This document shows, piece after piece, positions 55,001-61,935 of a stretch of 64,000 nt of DNA (within the stretch, counting starts at the first letter, position 1; every line of letters begins with the position of its first letter). The notes beneath the pieces are model-generated. The model was not told the origin of the DNA and ran no database searches. It saw only the letters and a list, made by a program, of their open reading frames with translations. The stretch comes from Wolinella sp963540505 (GTDB lineage Bacteria > Campylobacterota > Campylobacteria > Campylobacterales > Helicobacteraceae). The stretch spans positions 1 to 64,000 of the forward strand of contig CAUTMV010000008.1 in assembly GCA_963540505.1 (NCBI GenBank), in the 5' to 3' direction. The position numbers were made by a program, and so were the translations under genes.

Positions 55001-55728
55001 GTTTTTCTATACGCAATAGAATAATTTGTGCTTATCTTATTCAAGCTTCCGCCCAAGGTTCTATTATCCGTATCATCTGTGCTCACTACCCCATCATAGC
55101 CATCAGACGCATTTGGCTTCTCTAAACCAAGCAACCCCGTGCCTGCCTGATAAGCAAGGACACTATCATCGCTACCGCCGCCATTATCTTTTATCTGCTT
55201 TAAATAATTCTCTATCTTTCTGGCTTCTGCTTCTGCCTCATCTCGATCGGTTTTAGAAACGCCCAAATTCGGAACATCTAGCGGATCGACATTGCCTTCA
55301 ACGATATATTTTGTAGTTCTTAGATAGGTAGTCTCTGTGTTATAGACTTTCGTTGTATTGGTGTGGGTATGCGATGTCAAATATTCATACCTTGTATTGC
55401 CAAACCAACCCCTTTGGTCGTTATAATTGCTCGCATTGGCTCTCTCTTCCACATGCGTCGCCGTTACGACATAATTCCGTCCAAGCGAAGTGTAATTTCC
55501 TTTACTATTTCTCGCACCGCTATCGGGAATCCGCTCAAAAGTAAATTTCTCGCCATTTCTTTGCTGAAACTCCACAGGCTTATCGCTAGGAGCAAATTTA
55601 CCTTTATTTTGCGCAAAATCAAGATAATCTCTGTAGTGATTCGTCCCGATATCCATCACCTGCGCATCTGCACAGGAGTATAAAATACTTGCCAAAATGA
55701 CCGAAACACTGAGCTTGTCGTTATTCAT
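52018..55728 (-). CDS. S6-type serine protease autotransporter (type Va secretion)
   Basis: 1236 residues. The signal peptide runs to about residue 22. The passenger begins with a chymotrypsin-fold protease like IgA1 protease/SPATE enzymes: His 92 in VVTATHVEE, probable Asp near 148-151 (VDPLDVPNL) and Ser 274 in GDSGSGFF. A long beta-helix follows (about 340-850, repeated GxL/N strands). A Gly/Asn/Gln-rich low-complexity linker lies near 865-905, then an alpha-helical segment. The C-terminal 12-strand translocator (about 960-1236) ends ...SYKF. Expression is probably variable, because a G13 tract sits 8 bases before the start. Protease substrate unknown. Confidence 0.92.
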   Translation of the reverse strand: MNNDKLSVSVILASILYSCADAQVMDIGTNHYRDYLDFAQNKGKFAPSDKPVEFQQRNGEKFTFERIPDSGARNSKGNYTSLGRNYVVTATHVEERANASNYNDQRGWFGNTRYEYLTSHTHTNTTKVYNTETTYLRTTKYIVEGNVDPLDVPNLGVSKTDRDEAEAEARKIENYLKQIKDNGGGSDDSVLAYQAGTGLLGLEKPNASDGYDGVVSTDDTDNRTLGGSLNKISTNYSIAYRKTLAGLGGRRLDGLYMMASSDKRFRNRLQVGDSGSGFFVYDTIKKKWVLVGVLSVANGETNHTSVVTKADLDDYKKDYEHLINSVNIFGHALQTNKDNILSNTSDVTLNSNLDLGHGGIVVKRGETTIKGSGRITKIAGFDVEEGASLTMNVVANTSIHKVGKGKLIVNSSGNKTLRLGQGSVELKKAGAFSDMYLASGRGTLKLGVQDNLNGRLFFGNGGGILDLNGHNQELENVAANSNAARILNSDTITKSTLNIKGAADRDTIFHANASQNMDIEHKGNGKALAFDGGFDIKGRLKLSNNAKVTLQGHPTTHALGDQSVLKNEVKKKINDAGLTPPSYMDLTRPSTLEQPDWDKRTFNALGGIDLDSSELTIGKYAEVKGEIRAKNSKITLSGEIKHYIDRHDGSNTYNESESNDALKYRQGVESGNLTVKEANFENRIVMDSDSVLRMGGTSTKLRELVINDGNLASNRTVVEGSGRFELGSLEVNSSRPLTFGTDTTIKNRLTIKNYGGQNGSLLNFQKTLTLEKDMIFGVDLQNLVANKKYELMSAQKIINKGAKFDTTQKVQGLYYKNYTIENGKLFMELKETQGTNPAVTPGANGGNQGGNQNNNQGGSNQGQNNQNHNPPQVNPGLSAAELSDQQNKVLGLLKDTPEYKRAKQNGDFGAIKRMVEKIESDMNDISKTSIDVNVKALQTGNELINSRLSHILTTRANVSRFKLAALGNDAKPTTAMVYEAAQENRNNFWANVNQAYFKDRDTGGDLKFYGTNIGYDRSYDSFILGVSAGMNQAKFGSKSINDDATIYSLGAYGFYEFGAHEFQSNLNLAFTNSKRSINGSQKVDVKSTGVLSSNYYKYGIVLDRAQTIKPVLALEFGANSIKGFKNDFYKQKDVENFNVAFGAGAEYVLNTYDNAFIAQFLVKQSVYNSADKTYVSLNNSSEYVDYKLDNSALSYKLNLTANTKITKSWGISYQLAGMLSNRSYGVSGSIKASYKF

Positions 55729-55736
55729 AATATCCG

Positions 55737-55749
55737 CCCCCCCCCCCCC
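55737..55749 (-). repeat. G13 homopolymer at the ribosome-site position of the autotransporter
   Basis: Thirteen C on the plus strand, so G13 on the coding strand, ending 8 bases before the ATG. No other Shine-Dalgarno is present, and G runs can pair with the anti-SD CCUCC using one G:U. Next to it is a GC-rich inverted repeat CCGCC/GGCGG (55753-55763). Confidence 0.9.
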
Positions 55750-55788
55750 GACCCGCCGGGCGGTCTAACGTTTGTTTTTCCTCCGCGG

Positions 55789-55817
55789 GTTATACATCCT
55801 GTTTTATTTTTTTTGAA
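55789..55817 (-). promoter_or_regulatory. Candidate promoter of the autotransporter
   Basis: On the minus strand TTCAAA, 17 bases, TATAAC. Transcription would start near 55782, giving a leader of about 55 bases that includes the whole G13 tract. The spacer holds an A-run. Confidence 0.45.
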
Positions 55818-56044
55818 CCACGGCGTTTATTTGTTGGTGTGGTCAAGCTCGCGCTATCTCCCATGAATAAGACTAATTCTAAGAATGCAAATCTAGATGA
55901 TATTTTAGAGATGTGCAAGAGACATTCTTGTGTAAATATTTCAAACGGCTAGAGCTCGATTCCTCGCGTAGGCAGATGGATTCAATAATACCTATGCCAC
56001 GAAGTGTTCAAGATTTAAAATGCCACTGCCATCATTAAGCCACT
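55818..56044. other. Intergenic region between csm5 and the autotransporter promoter
   Basis: Together with the promoter and G13 tract, 316 bases separate the autotransporter start from csm5. The plus strand has a 29-codon open frame from 55863 (MNKTNSKNANLDDILEMC...) of unknown nature, possibly a gene remnant, with no ribosome site. No CRISPR repeats and no strong terminator hairpin after csm5 seen. Confidence 0.35.
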
Positions 56045-57097
56045 TTAAAAATCCTCTAAAATTTCGCAATGTAACCACCCAAATGGCTGTTTATTTATGA
56101 GCCATACTGTAGTTTCTTCGTTTTCAATGGAAGGCACTCGCCCTTTGCCTTGCATAATTTTAATCTCTCTCATCCCATCGATCGTAACAGCCCTCGCACC
56201 GCTATGCTTGCCTACGCGTAGCAAAAACTGATTATCCGCGAGCTTTAATTTTTCACATTTTTCTATAAAATTGCTAGAGAACGCGTCTATTGCGAATTTA
56301 TCGGTGTCGCGGCTGAGCTGAGAGGTAAATATCGGCATATAGTGAGAGTTGCAAGCTTTTATCAAGTCCTTTATATTCACCTTGAATTCATTGCTCTCTT
56401 TGATTGTAAATATCGTATTAAATTCGCTCTGCGAATCGATGACCTCGTAGTTTACTTTGATTCCCTGATTGGTATCAGATGAGGCTTTGTTTCTTTTTAT
56501 GTTTATCGCGTCTGCAATAAATGTGCGCGACACAATGACGCTGCTATCCGCTACAAGAAAGTTCTTGAAATACTCCTTAGGATTATACTCGCTTTGCGCG
56601 CCGCTTTTAAAAAGCATTTCGCCAAAAGCCGTAGCTATCGCCCCTTTTAACGAGCTTCCGGGTATGATAGGCTGCTTTAGATTCGGCGATATGAGCGTTT
56701 TTTCTACGATTAGTTGATTGATGACCTTCTTGCCTCCGCCCTCCCTCTGAACCGCTGCGCCTACTTTCTCGTTATACGCTTCTGCAAAACCCTTTAGCAC
56801 CTGTATGTTACGATACGATACTTTTTTGGCTAAAGTGGCATTGCGTTTTATAAACCTTTGTAGCGCTAATAAGGCATCTCCTCCTGATGGGTTTGAGGCG
56901 ATTCCTGTGAATTCCTCTTTTGATTTCGCATCCAGCTCTTTAACAAAATCAAATTCATCAAAAACATACATACGATCCACATTATCTGTCGCACCCCTGT
57001 CGACCACGTAGTTCATCGGTTCATAAGCCTCACCAGTGCCTATGTGTATCGGGCTTAAAGGCTTTAATTTTACTTTATAGCTTTTAGTTCTATACAT
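56045..57097 (-). CDS. csm5: Type III-A CRISPR effector subunit Csm5
   Basis: 350-residue RAMP protein that caps the crRNA 3' end region of the Csm complex. The N-terminal RRM-like start KLKPLSPIHIGTGE and the RAMP signature IIPGSSLKGAIATAF (about 144-158) are present. It overlaps csm4 by 8 bases and is the last gene of the effector operon. Confidence 0.93.
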   Translation of the reverse strand: MYRTKSYKVKLKPLSPIHIGTGEAYEPMNYVVDRGATDNVDRMYVFDEFDFVKELDAKSKEEFTGIASNPSGGDALLALQRFIKRNATLAKKVSYRNIQVLKGFAEAYNEKVGAAVQREGGGKKVINQLIVEKTLISPNLKQPIIPGSSLKGAIATAFGEMLFKSGAQSEYNPKEYFKNFLVADSSVIVSRTFIADAINIKRNKASSDTNQGIKVNYEVIDSQSEFNTIFTIKESNEFKVNIKDLIKACNSHYMPIFTSQLSRDTDKFAIDAFSSNFIEKCEKLKLADNQFLLRVGKHSGARAVTIDGMREIKIMQGKGRVPSIENEETTVWLINKQPFGWLHCEILEDF

Positions 57098-57974
57098 TCT
57101 TTATCTCCGTAGCTATCAATATGCCATACCCTTGATGTATCGTATTCGCATTCACCGAGTGCCCACTCACGGCTCTGCCGATATACTCTTTTTCACACAC
57201 CTCATCATATAGCACCACACCACCGCTATCAGCCATCAGTAGCGGATTCTTGAAAGGATTTACATGGGCAAGTGCTCCGCCGTGTTTCCCAAATCTAGTA
57301 AAAGGCTCGTAATACAATTCTTTAAATTTTTCTGCATCCACCACTGTGGGGCTGAGCACCATAAAGGCATTCGATTCCCTCCTTGTGCTTACCTGTTCAA
57401 AAGCATCGTATTCAAACATTCCTTTGCCTATACTGGCTCTTTTGCCATAGCCACATTGTGATATGAGCCCAATCGCCCTATCAAGCTCGCTAAGCCTAAG
57501 CTCATCGCTCAGCAAAAAATAGACATCTTGCTTGCTAAATTTTGCCTCCATCAAGGCGTAGGGCGCGAACTTACCGCCATCATCAGTTCCGAATGTGAGG
57601 TAGTTGATGGAGTTTTTGATTGTAGCCATCTCTTTAAAAATATACCCGACTTCGCCGTCTGTTTTTGCATTTTGAAAATTGCCACTCTGCAAGTCTTCTA
57701 GGGTGAGCCAAACTTTTTTACGATTCTCTTTTTTAAGCTCGGAATCTTCGCCCAAAAGGCGGCTTGGCATAGTGGGTTTTGGCAGATATCCGCTCGCAAA
57801 GCCATCTGAGACAATCAGAAACGGCTTCTCTTCATACTCTTTTAGTAGCTCGCTTAACCTCTGCTCGCCAAAAGTGTATCTAATCGCCCAGCAAATCTGC
57901 CCAAATAGAGTATCGCCTTTTAAGGGGGTTGTGAAGTTTGACTTGGGTGTTATGGTAGTTTTATAAAGCGTCAT
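57090..57974 (-). CDS. csm4: Type III-A CRISPR effector subunit Csm4
   Basis: 294-residue RAMP protein that binds the crRNA 5' tag and contacts Cas10. Typical beginning with FTTPLKGDTLFGQICWAI (about 14-31), the SDGFASGYLPKPT strand, and a glycine-rich CGYGKRASIGKG loop (about 174-185). Starts directly after csm3 (ATG one base after the stop). Confidence 0.93.
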   Translation of the reverse strand: MTLYKTTITPKSNFTTPLKGDTLFGQICWAIRYTFGEQRLSELLKEYEEKPFLIVSDGFASGYLPKPTMPSRLLGEDSELKKENRKKVWLTLEDLQSGNFQNAKTDGEVGYIFKEMATIKNSINYLTFGTDDGGKFAPYALMEAKFSKQDVYFLLSDELRLSELDRAIGLISQCGYGKRASIGKGMFEYDAFEQVSTRRESNAFMVLSPTVVDAEKFKELYYEPFTRFGKHGGALAHVNPFKNPLLMADSGGVVLYDEVCEKEYIGRAVSGHSVNANTIHQGYGILIATEIKNV

Positions 57975-58613
57975 TTATTCCCACCTTGGATTTTTAAACT
58001 TAACCCTTCCATAACCCCTTGAGCCACTACCTCCTAGATAATCATTCTCTATCAGCTTAAGTCCGCTCTCTACCATGTCCTTTAACGCTTTTTCATCATC
58101 GTTGTATGGTTCGCTTTCATCAAAAACCTTTAACCTGATGACTAGGTCAAACTTTACCCCCGCAGGCACTCTTTCAATTTGGCGCGGATTCTTGGCGGTT
58201 CCGCTTTTCCTGTCTATTACATTTTCATATTTTGCTTCGCTAAGCCTTAAGCCTTTGCTCTCTTCAGAAAGGAGACAATCCGCCACGCTAATCCTGGTAA
58301 TACCGAAGTTTTTACTCTTATCGCCAAAAATTTTTAACAAATTTTCCGCCGCTTTTTTGTCTGGTTCAGGGACACTTTTCAAGGAATCGGAGTCAAAAGC
58401 CTCTCCATTGCCATATCCCACCAGTCTATTGTTCCATTCAAGCAGGCTTCTCATCTTGCCTTTTAATGAGCTTCCGGGAATGTAAGGTCTATTCGTATTT
58501 ATGTCCTTTATCACTTGCGAATCTATGCCACCTATCTTCATCGTGTCATCGCCACCGCCTATATGAAGCCCGCTCAAAAGCTCTATCTGCCCTCTTAAAG
58601 TTAAAATTTTCAT
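57975..58613 (-). CDS. csm3: Type III-A CRISPR backbone and target-RNA-cleaving subunit Csm3
   Basis: Backbone RAMP subunit present in several copies per complex; cuts bound target RNA every six bases. 212 residues. LLSGLHIGGG (12-21) and the Asp at position 31 in GGIDSQV match the catalytic Asp of Csm3 (D33 in studied enzymes). RAMP signature YIPGSSLKGKMRSLLE near 43-58 and the C-terminal G-rich loop GGSGSRGYGRVKF are present, so target RNA cleavage should be intact. Confidence 0.96.
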   Translation of the reverse strand: MKILTLRGQIELLSGLHIGGGDDTMKIGGIDSQVIKDINTNRPYIPGSSLKGKMRSLLEWNNRLVGYGNGEAFDSDSLKSVPEPDKKAAENLLKIFGDKSKNFGITRISVADCLLSEESKGLRLSEAKYENVIDRKSGTAKNPRQIERVPAGVKFDLVIRLKVFDESEPYNDDEKALKDMVESGLKLIENDYLGGSGSRGYGRVKFKNPRWE

Positions 58614-58622
58614 CTTGTCTCC

Positions 58623-59045
58623 TTACTTTTTGGAAAAACCTATAACGGCTTCAAAGAAAAGCTTAAATACCCTCAAATCCTCTTTGGTTTTGACCTGTTC
58701 TACACATTTGTTTATCATTTTTACAAATTCATCGCCAGCATGTCCTCGAGATTTAGAGTAGGCCGCTTTTGAATTTAGCATCTTTACAAATGGCAAAATT
58801 TCACTAAAGTCTTGAGTCTGCGCATCTTGCTCCAACTTTACAATATAATCGTAAAATCCCCTAATCTGGGTCGATTTTGTACTTTGATTCGAAATCTTCT
58901 CAGCTACCAACTTTGCCGTCTCATCAAACAAGCTCGGATTCTTCTTGTAGTCCAAAACTATCGGCGGAAGAGGTGTCGCTACTTGTGATCTCTGCGATCC
59001 CGATCTATTACCATAGTTATTGTGTTTTTTATACCCTTCACTCAT
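58623..59045 (-). CDS. csm2: Type III-A CRISPR small subunit Csm2
   Basis: About 140 residues from the ATG at 59045 (MSEGYKKHN), which overlaps the cas10 stop as ATGA; the upstream Met at 59075 lies inside cas10. After a disordered Gly/Ser/Pro tail (1-40) comes an all-helical body with the Csm2 pattern (STQIRGFYDYIVKLE, then FVKMLNSKAAYSKSRG). Small subunits line the crRNA-target duplex. Confidence 0.9.
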   Translation of the reverse strand: MSEGYKKHNNYGNRSGSQRSQVATPLPPIVLDYKKNPSLFDETAKLVAEKISNQSTKSTQIRGFYDYIVKLEQDAQTQDFSEILPFVKMLNSKAAYSKSRGHAGDEFVKMINKCVEQVKTKEDLRVFKLFFEAVIGFSKK

Positions 59046-60559
59046 CTCTCTCTCCTTTTGTATGTGTATTCGCAAATGACCATTTTGCTCTCCTTTGGAT
59101 AATTTTCTATAGTATCATTTAGCATAAGAAGCAATGAATTCATATCAGCACTATCTCGCCCGTTTTGCATATTTCTAGTAAAACTATAGCTCAGCTTTGA
59201 TTTCCACATGGTATTTTTCACGTCCTTATGCACGTTTTTACTCATCTCACAAAGCTCAAGCAGTCTGTATAAGAATGCCGTATTATCGATACTAAATTTT
59301 TCAAATTCGCCTAAAATTTTACTCCTAACGCTTATGTAGCTGTTCCACTTGGTCGTCTCACCAAAGATACTCACCGCGTCTTTTTCGTCCATCTCTTTTG
59401 ATGTCTCCAGCCAAAGCTCGCCAGTTTTTGCCAGATAGCTTATCGGAGTGGAGGGCTTAGCCAAAACTATACCAAAAGAGATACTCAAATCTTTTGTCTT
59501 TATGTATTTCATGAATTCCTGCCTTATAAAAATGGCAAGTTCTATCATTTGATCGTAGCTCCCCACAAGCAGTAGATCATCTCCACCCGCAAATACAGTG
59601 TAGCTACCTTTAAATTTATCCTTCATTTTCCTGGTCACGTATAAAGAAAAAAAGTTATTTATACCTTTTGAAAAGGTGTCAAAATTCGCAAAATTCTGTG
59701 TAACATCACTGTGGCTTATGAAGTTTCCCATGTTGTCCACGTCCGCTTTTATAAGTGCTATAGCGTTTTCGCCATGCGATTCCCTCGCTAGTGCCTCAAA
59801 ATCCACTATCGCGCCTTCATCCTTTGCCACGTATGATCTTATATTTTCGGTTATTTCAAGATCGACATCCAAAAAATCTATCCCGATCTCCTTGCTGTTT
59901 ACTTTTTTGCTATCACTAGCTAGTCTTTCTCCAAGCTTGATAAAAGCACTACACATCTCGCATTTATCGTTATTATGAGATATTTTTCTTATGTTGCAAA
60001 CCTTACAAAGAGTTTGATTTGTAATACCCTTGTCGTATGAGAGTATTGGATTTTGATCCTTTAAATTTAGCTTTTTAAATTTCTCCAGCTCCACAGCCTC
60101 GCTTATCTTGTCCCTTAACGCTTTGTATTTTTGAGGCTCTTTGAAATCTTCTCGCTTGCACTCCACGTAAGAGAGGCTAACACCACTGACGCCAAAGAAA
60201 TTTTTTATAAAGTATGAATTGATAACGTCCTTTATCTCCTTGAATATAGCCTCATCAAACTTAGGGGATAATATCTCAAATTTCCCCGCCATACACGACA
60301 AAACATACTTCTCGTCTATATCAAGTTTTTTGCAGATAAACTTCGATAAAATTACCATAAAAAGCTCGCAGAAAGCGGATTTTGCTCTTAACACTTTTGC
60401 TGCATTTTTTGAGCCTAGATTATCAAAGATGAATTTCTGTATCGCATAGAAGTCACCACTAATCAAGAACATCTCATCTTCTAACAGCTCACTTATATCT
60501 CTTGACTCAGGCTCTAAATCCGCAAAATCCCCGCTAAAATAACTATTAAATTTACCCAT
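59042..60559 (-). CDS. csm1: Cas10/Csm1 without HD nuclease domain
   Basis: Large subunit of the Csm complex. It starts almost at once with the Palm 1 domain (LISGDFYAIQKFIF, about 32-45); the N-terminal HD nuclease domain (roughly 200 residues in typical Csm1) and any HD dyad are missing. A zinc knuckle has C185/C188 and C200/C203. Palm 2 has KADVDNMG (271-278) and the cyclase motif GGDD at 325-328. 505 residues against about 750-850 usual. Expected to make cyclic oligoadenylate upon target RNA binding but not to cut ssDNA. It overlaps cas6 by 8 bases and csm2 by 4. Confidence 0.96.
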   Translation of the reverse strand: MGKFNSYFSGDFADLEPESRDISELLEDEMFLISGDFYAIQKFIFDNLGSKNAAKVLRAKSAFCELFMVILSKFICKKLDIDEKYVLSCMAGKFEILSPKFDEAIFKEIKDVINSYFIKNFFGVSGVSLSYVECKREDFKEPQKYKALRDKISEAVELEKFKKLNLKDQNPILSYDKGITNQTLCKVCNIRKISHNNDKCEMCSAFIKLGERLASDSKKVNSKEIGIDFLDVDLEITENIRSYVAKDEGAIVDFEALARESHGENAIALIKADVDNMGNFISHSDVTQNFANFDTFSKGINNFFSLYVTRKMKDKFKGSYTVFAGGDDLLLVGSYDQMIELAIFIRQEFMKYIKTKDLSISFGIVLAKPSTPISYLAKTGELWLETSKEMDEKDAVSIFGETTKWNSYISVRSKILGEFEKFSIDNTAFLYRLLELCEMSKNVHKDVKNTMWKSKLSYSFTRNMQNGRDSADMNSLLLMLNDTIENYPKESKMVICEYTYKRRER

Positions 60560-61382
60560 TCATATCCTCCATTCGTATTTTTCCCAGCCCAAAAACCGTC
60601 TGCTTTCCGACACCTATTATTTCGCCCAATCTGAGTAGGCGCAGGCATTCTTCGCTAACTCCCCTTACTTCTATATAGCCCATTAAACCACCCATATTCA
60701 TGGTTGTCTTTTGTCTATTGCTATGTCTAGTCAGCTCTACATACTTTAACTCTTTCTTCACTATCTCCCCACCTATCTCATGGGGGAAAGTCTTGAAATC
60801 TTCCCCAAAGATACTTAAATATCTCTGATAAATGGAGTTTAGTATATCTTTTAGAGATATATCATCGTTTCTTAAAAATTTGTTATCTTTTTTCATCCTG
60901 AGAGGCGTTGCAAAGTTAATTCTAACATTGCTAGAACCGCCTTGAAAGCTAAATTCTCTTATGTAATTCTTTGGTAGACTTATCTGATCATTTTCTAAGC
61001 ACATTTCGTCGTTTATAAACATATCAAACTTATCATATCTCGTTTTATTCTTGCCAAGACCGTATTTTTTCAGCATTATGTATGTTGCAGAAGCAACATA
61101 GGGCAATTTTTCGCACACACCTCCAAGTAAAACTATGCCAAAGTCATAAATTTCAGCTCCCAGCTCAAAGTCAAGTCTATATCTATGATAACTATTTTTC
61201 TTTTCAAAAAAATCATAATACAAACAGCTATCCCCTGCAAAGCATTCATTGCACGAGTATGCAGGATTTATACAGCTCACACTTTTTAGGGCATAACCAA
61301 AAGCTCCTCGCACCTGAGAGCCTATGAAAAAGGGCGGCTTTTGCGCAGACTTAAACAACACCCTAAGTTCGGTATATCTCAA
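60552..61382 (-). CDS. cas6: CRISPR pre-crRNA processing endoribonuclease Cas6 (type III form)
   Basis: 276-residue RAMP with two ferredoxin-like folds that cuts the repeat RNA. A cysteine-rich insertion near 38-55 (CINPAYSCNECFAGDSC) is typical of Cas6 found with type III systems. The C-terminal glycine-rich loop reads GVGKQTVFGLGKI. I cannot assign the catalytic His from sequence alone. The start follows the csx20 stop directly and the stop overlaps cas10. Confidence 0.9.
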   Translation of the reverse strand: MRYTELRVLFKSAQKPPFFIGSQVRGAFGYALKSVSCINPAYSCNECFAGDSCLYYDFFEKKNSYHRYRLDFELGAEIYDFGIVLLGGVCEKLPYVASATYIMLKKYGLGKNKTRYDKFDMFINDEMCLENDQISLPKNYIREFSFQGGSSNVRINFATPLRMKKDNKFLRNDDISLKDILNSIYQRYLSIFGEDFKTFPHEIGGEIVKKELKYVELTRHSNRQKTTMNMGGLMGYIEVRGVSEECLRLLRLGEIIGVGKQTVFGLGKIRMEDMNG

Positions 61383-61772
61383 TTAATACTCCCTAAATCT
61401 TACGTGCTTAAAAATCGAATTCTTTACCACCCTACCATCAGCAATCATCTCTTTTGCGATTCTCTTAGTAGTCGCATATACAGCTCTTATACCCTCCTTT
61501 TTACAAAACTCTATCATCTTATAAGTAACCCCAAAATCTCCCTGCACCAATGCAAAATCACCCTCTTTTGCATTCGCTTTTACAAAATTTTCAAAATCAA
61601 CCATAAAATTATCCAGATTCTCCAGTTTAGCTGGGACATTTGACCACTTCTTTTGAAGTTCTTGAGGTAACCTTATAAAATCACAAACACCAAAATTCTC
61701 CTGTGCATCTCTTATTTGATCCATCGTTAGCTCATGGGAAAAAAATAAAACCATACTGACTCTTCTTTTCAT
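61383..61772 (-). CDS. csx20: CRISPR-associated protein Csx20 (probable ring nuclease)
   Basis: 129 residues with the family pattern I know for Csx20: an N-terminal strand then FSHELTMDQI, LPQELQKKWSNVP, LVQGDFGVTYKMIEF, YATTKRIAKE and the closing FKHVRFREY. Csx20 proteins occur only in type III loci and have been reported among the extrinsic ring nucleases that degrade cyclic oligoadenylates. It heads the operon, immediately before cas6, so shut-off enzyme and cOA synthase are made together. Confidence 0.88.
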   Translation of the reverse strand: MKRRVSMVLFFSHELTMDQIRDAQENFGVCDFIRLPQELQKKWSNVPAKLENLDNFMVDFENFVKANAKEGDFALVQGDFGVTYKMIEFCKKEGIRAVYATTKRIAKEMIADGRVVKNSIFKHVRFREY

Positions 61773-61935
61773 TCTATTGCTCGATTCCTAGATCAGTCCA
61801 TCTCTGATGAGTTCTGAATGTACCACTCTCAACTTTTATATCCCCTTAAGAGTGTGGTCTTTACAGATTAACTGAGGCATTCCAATCTAATATCTTGGAA
61901 AATTATGCTACAACACATGGCAAAAAGGAGCAGAA
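61773..61935. promoter_or_regulatory. Divergent promoter region of the type III-A locus
   Basis: 163 bases between csx20 (minus) and the CARF-HEPN gene (plus). Contains an inverted repeat CACTCT (61824-61829) / AGAGTG (61849-61854) round an AT-rich 19-base centre; extended by ACC/GGT with a small bulge, so it could be a shared operator. AAGGAG precedes the plus-strand start. No CRISPR repeat here. Confidence 0.4.

Noticed and set aside
55863..55952. 29-codon plus-strand frame as a toxin or antitoxin
   Set aside because: No ribosome site, no family resemblance and too short; kept only as a note in the intergenic entry.
55818..56044. CRISPR array next to csm5
   Set aside because: No repeated unit of 25-40 bases is present here, nor in 61773-61935.
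55954..61789. 11-base direct repeat GCTCGATTCCT at 55954 and 61779 flanking the csm operon
   Set aside because: It contains the abundant GATTCC hexamer and is short, so chance recurrence is likely; no mobile-element gene is associated.
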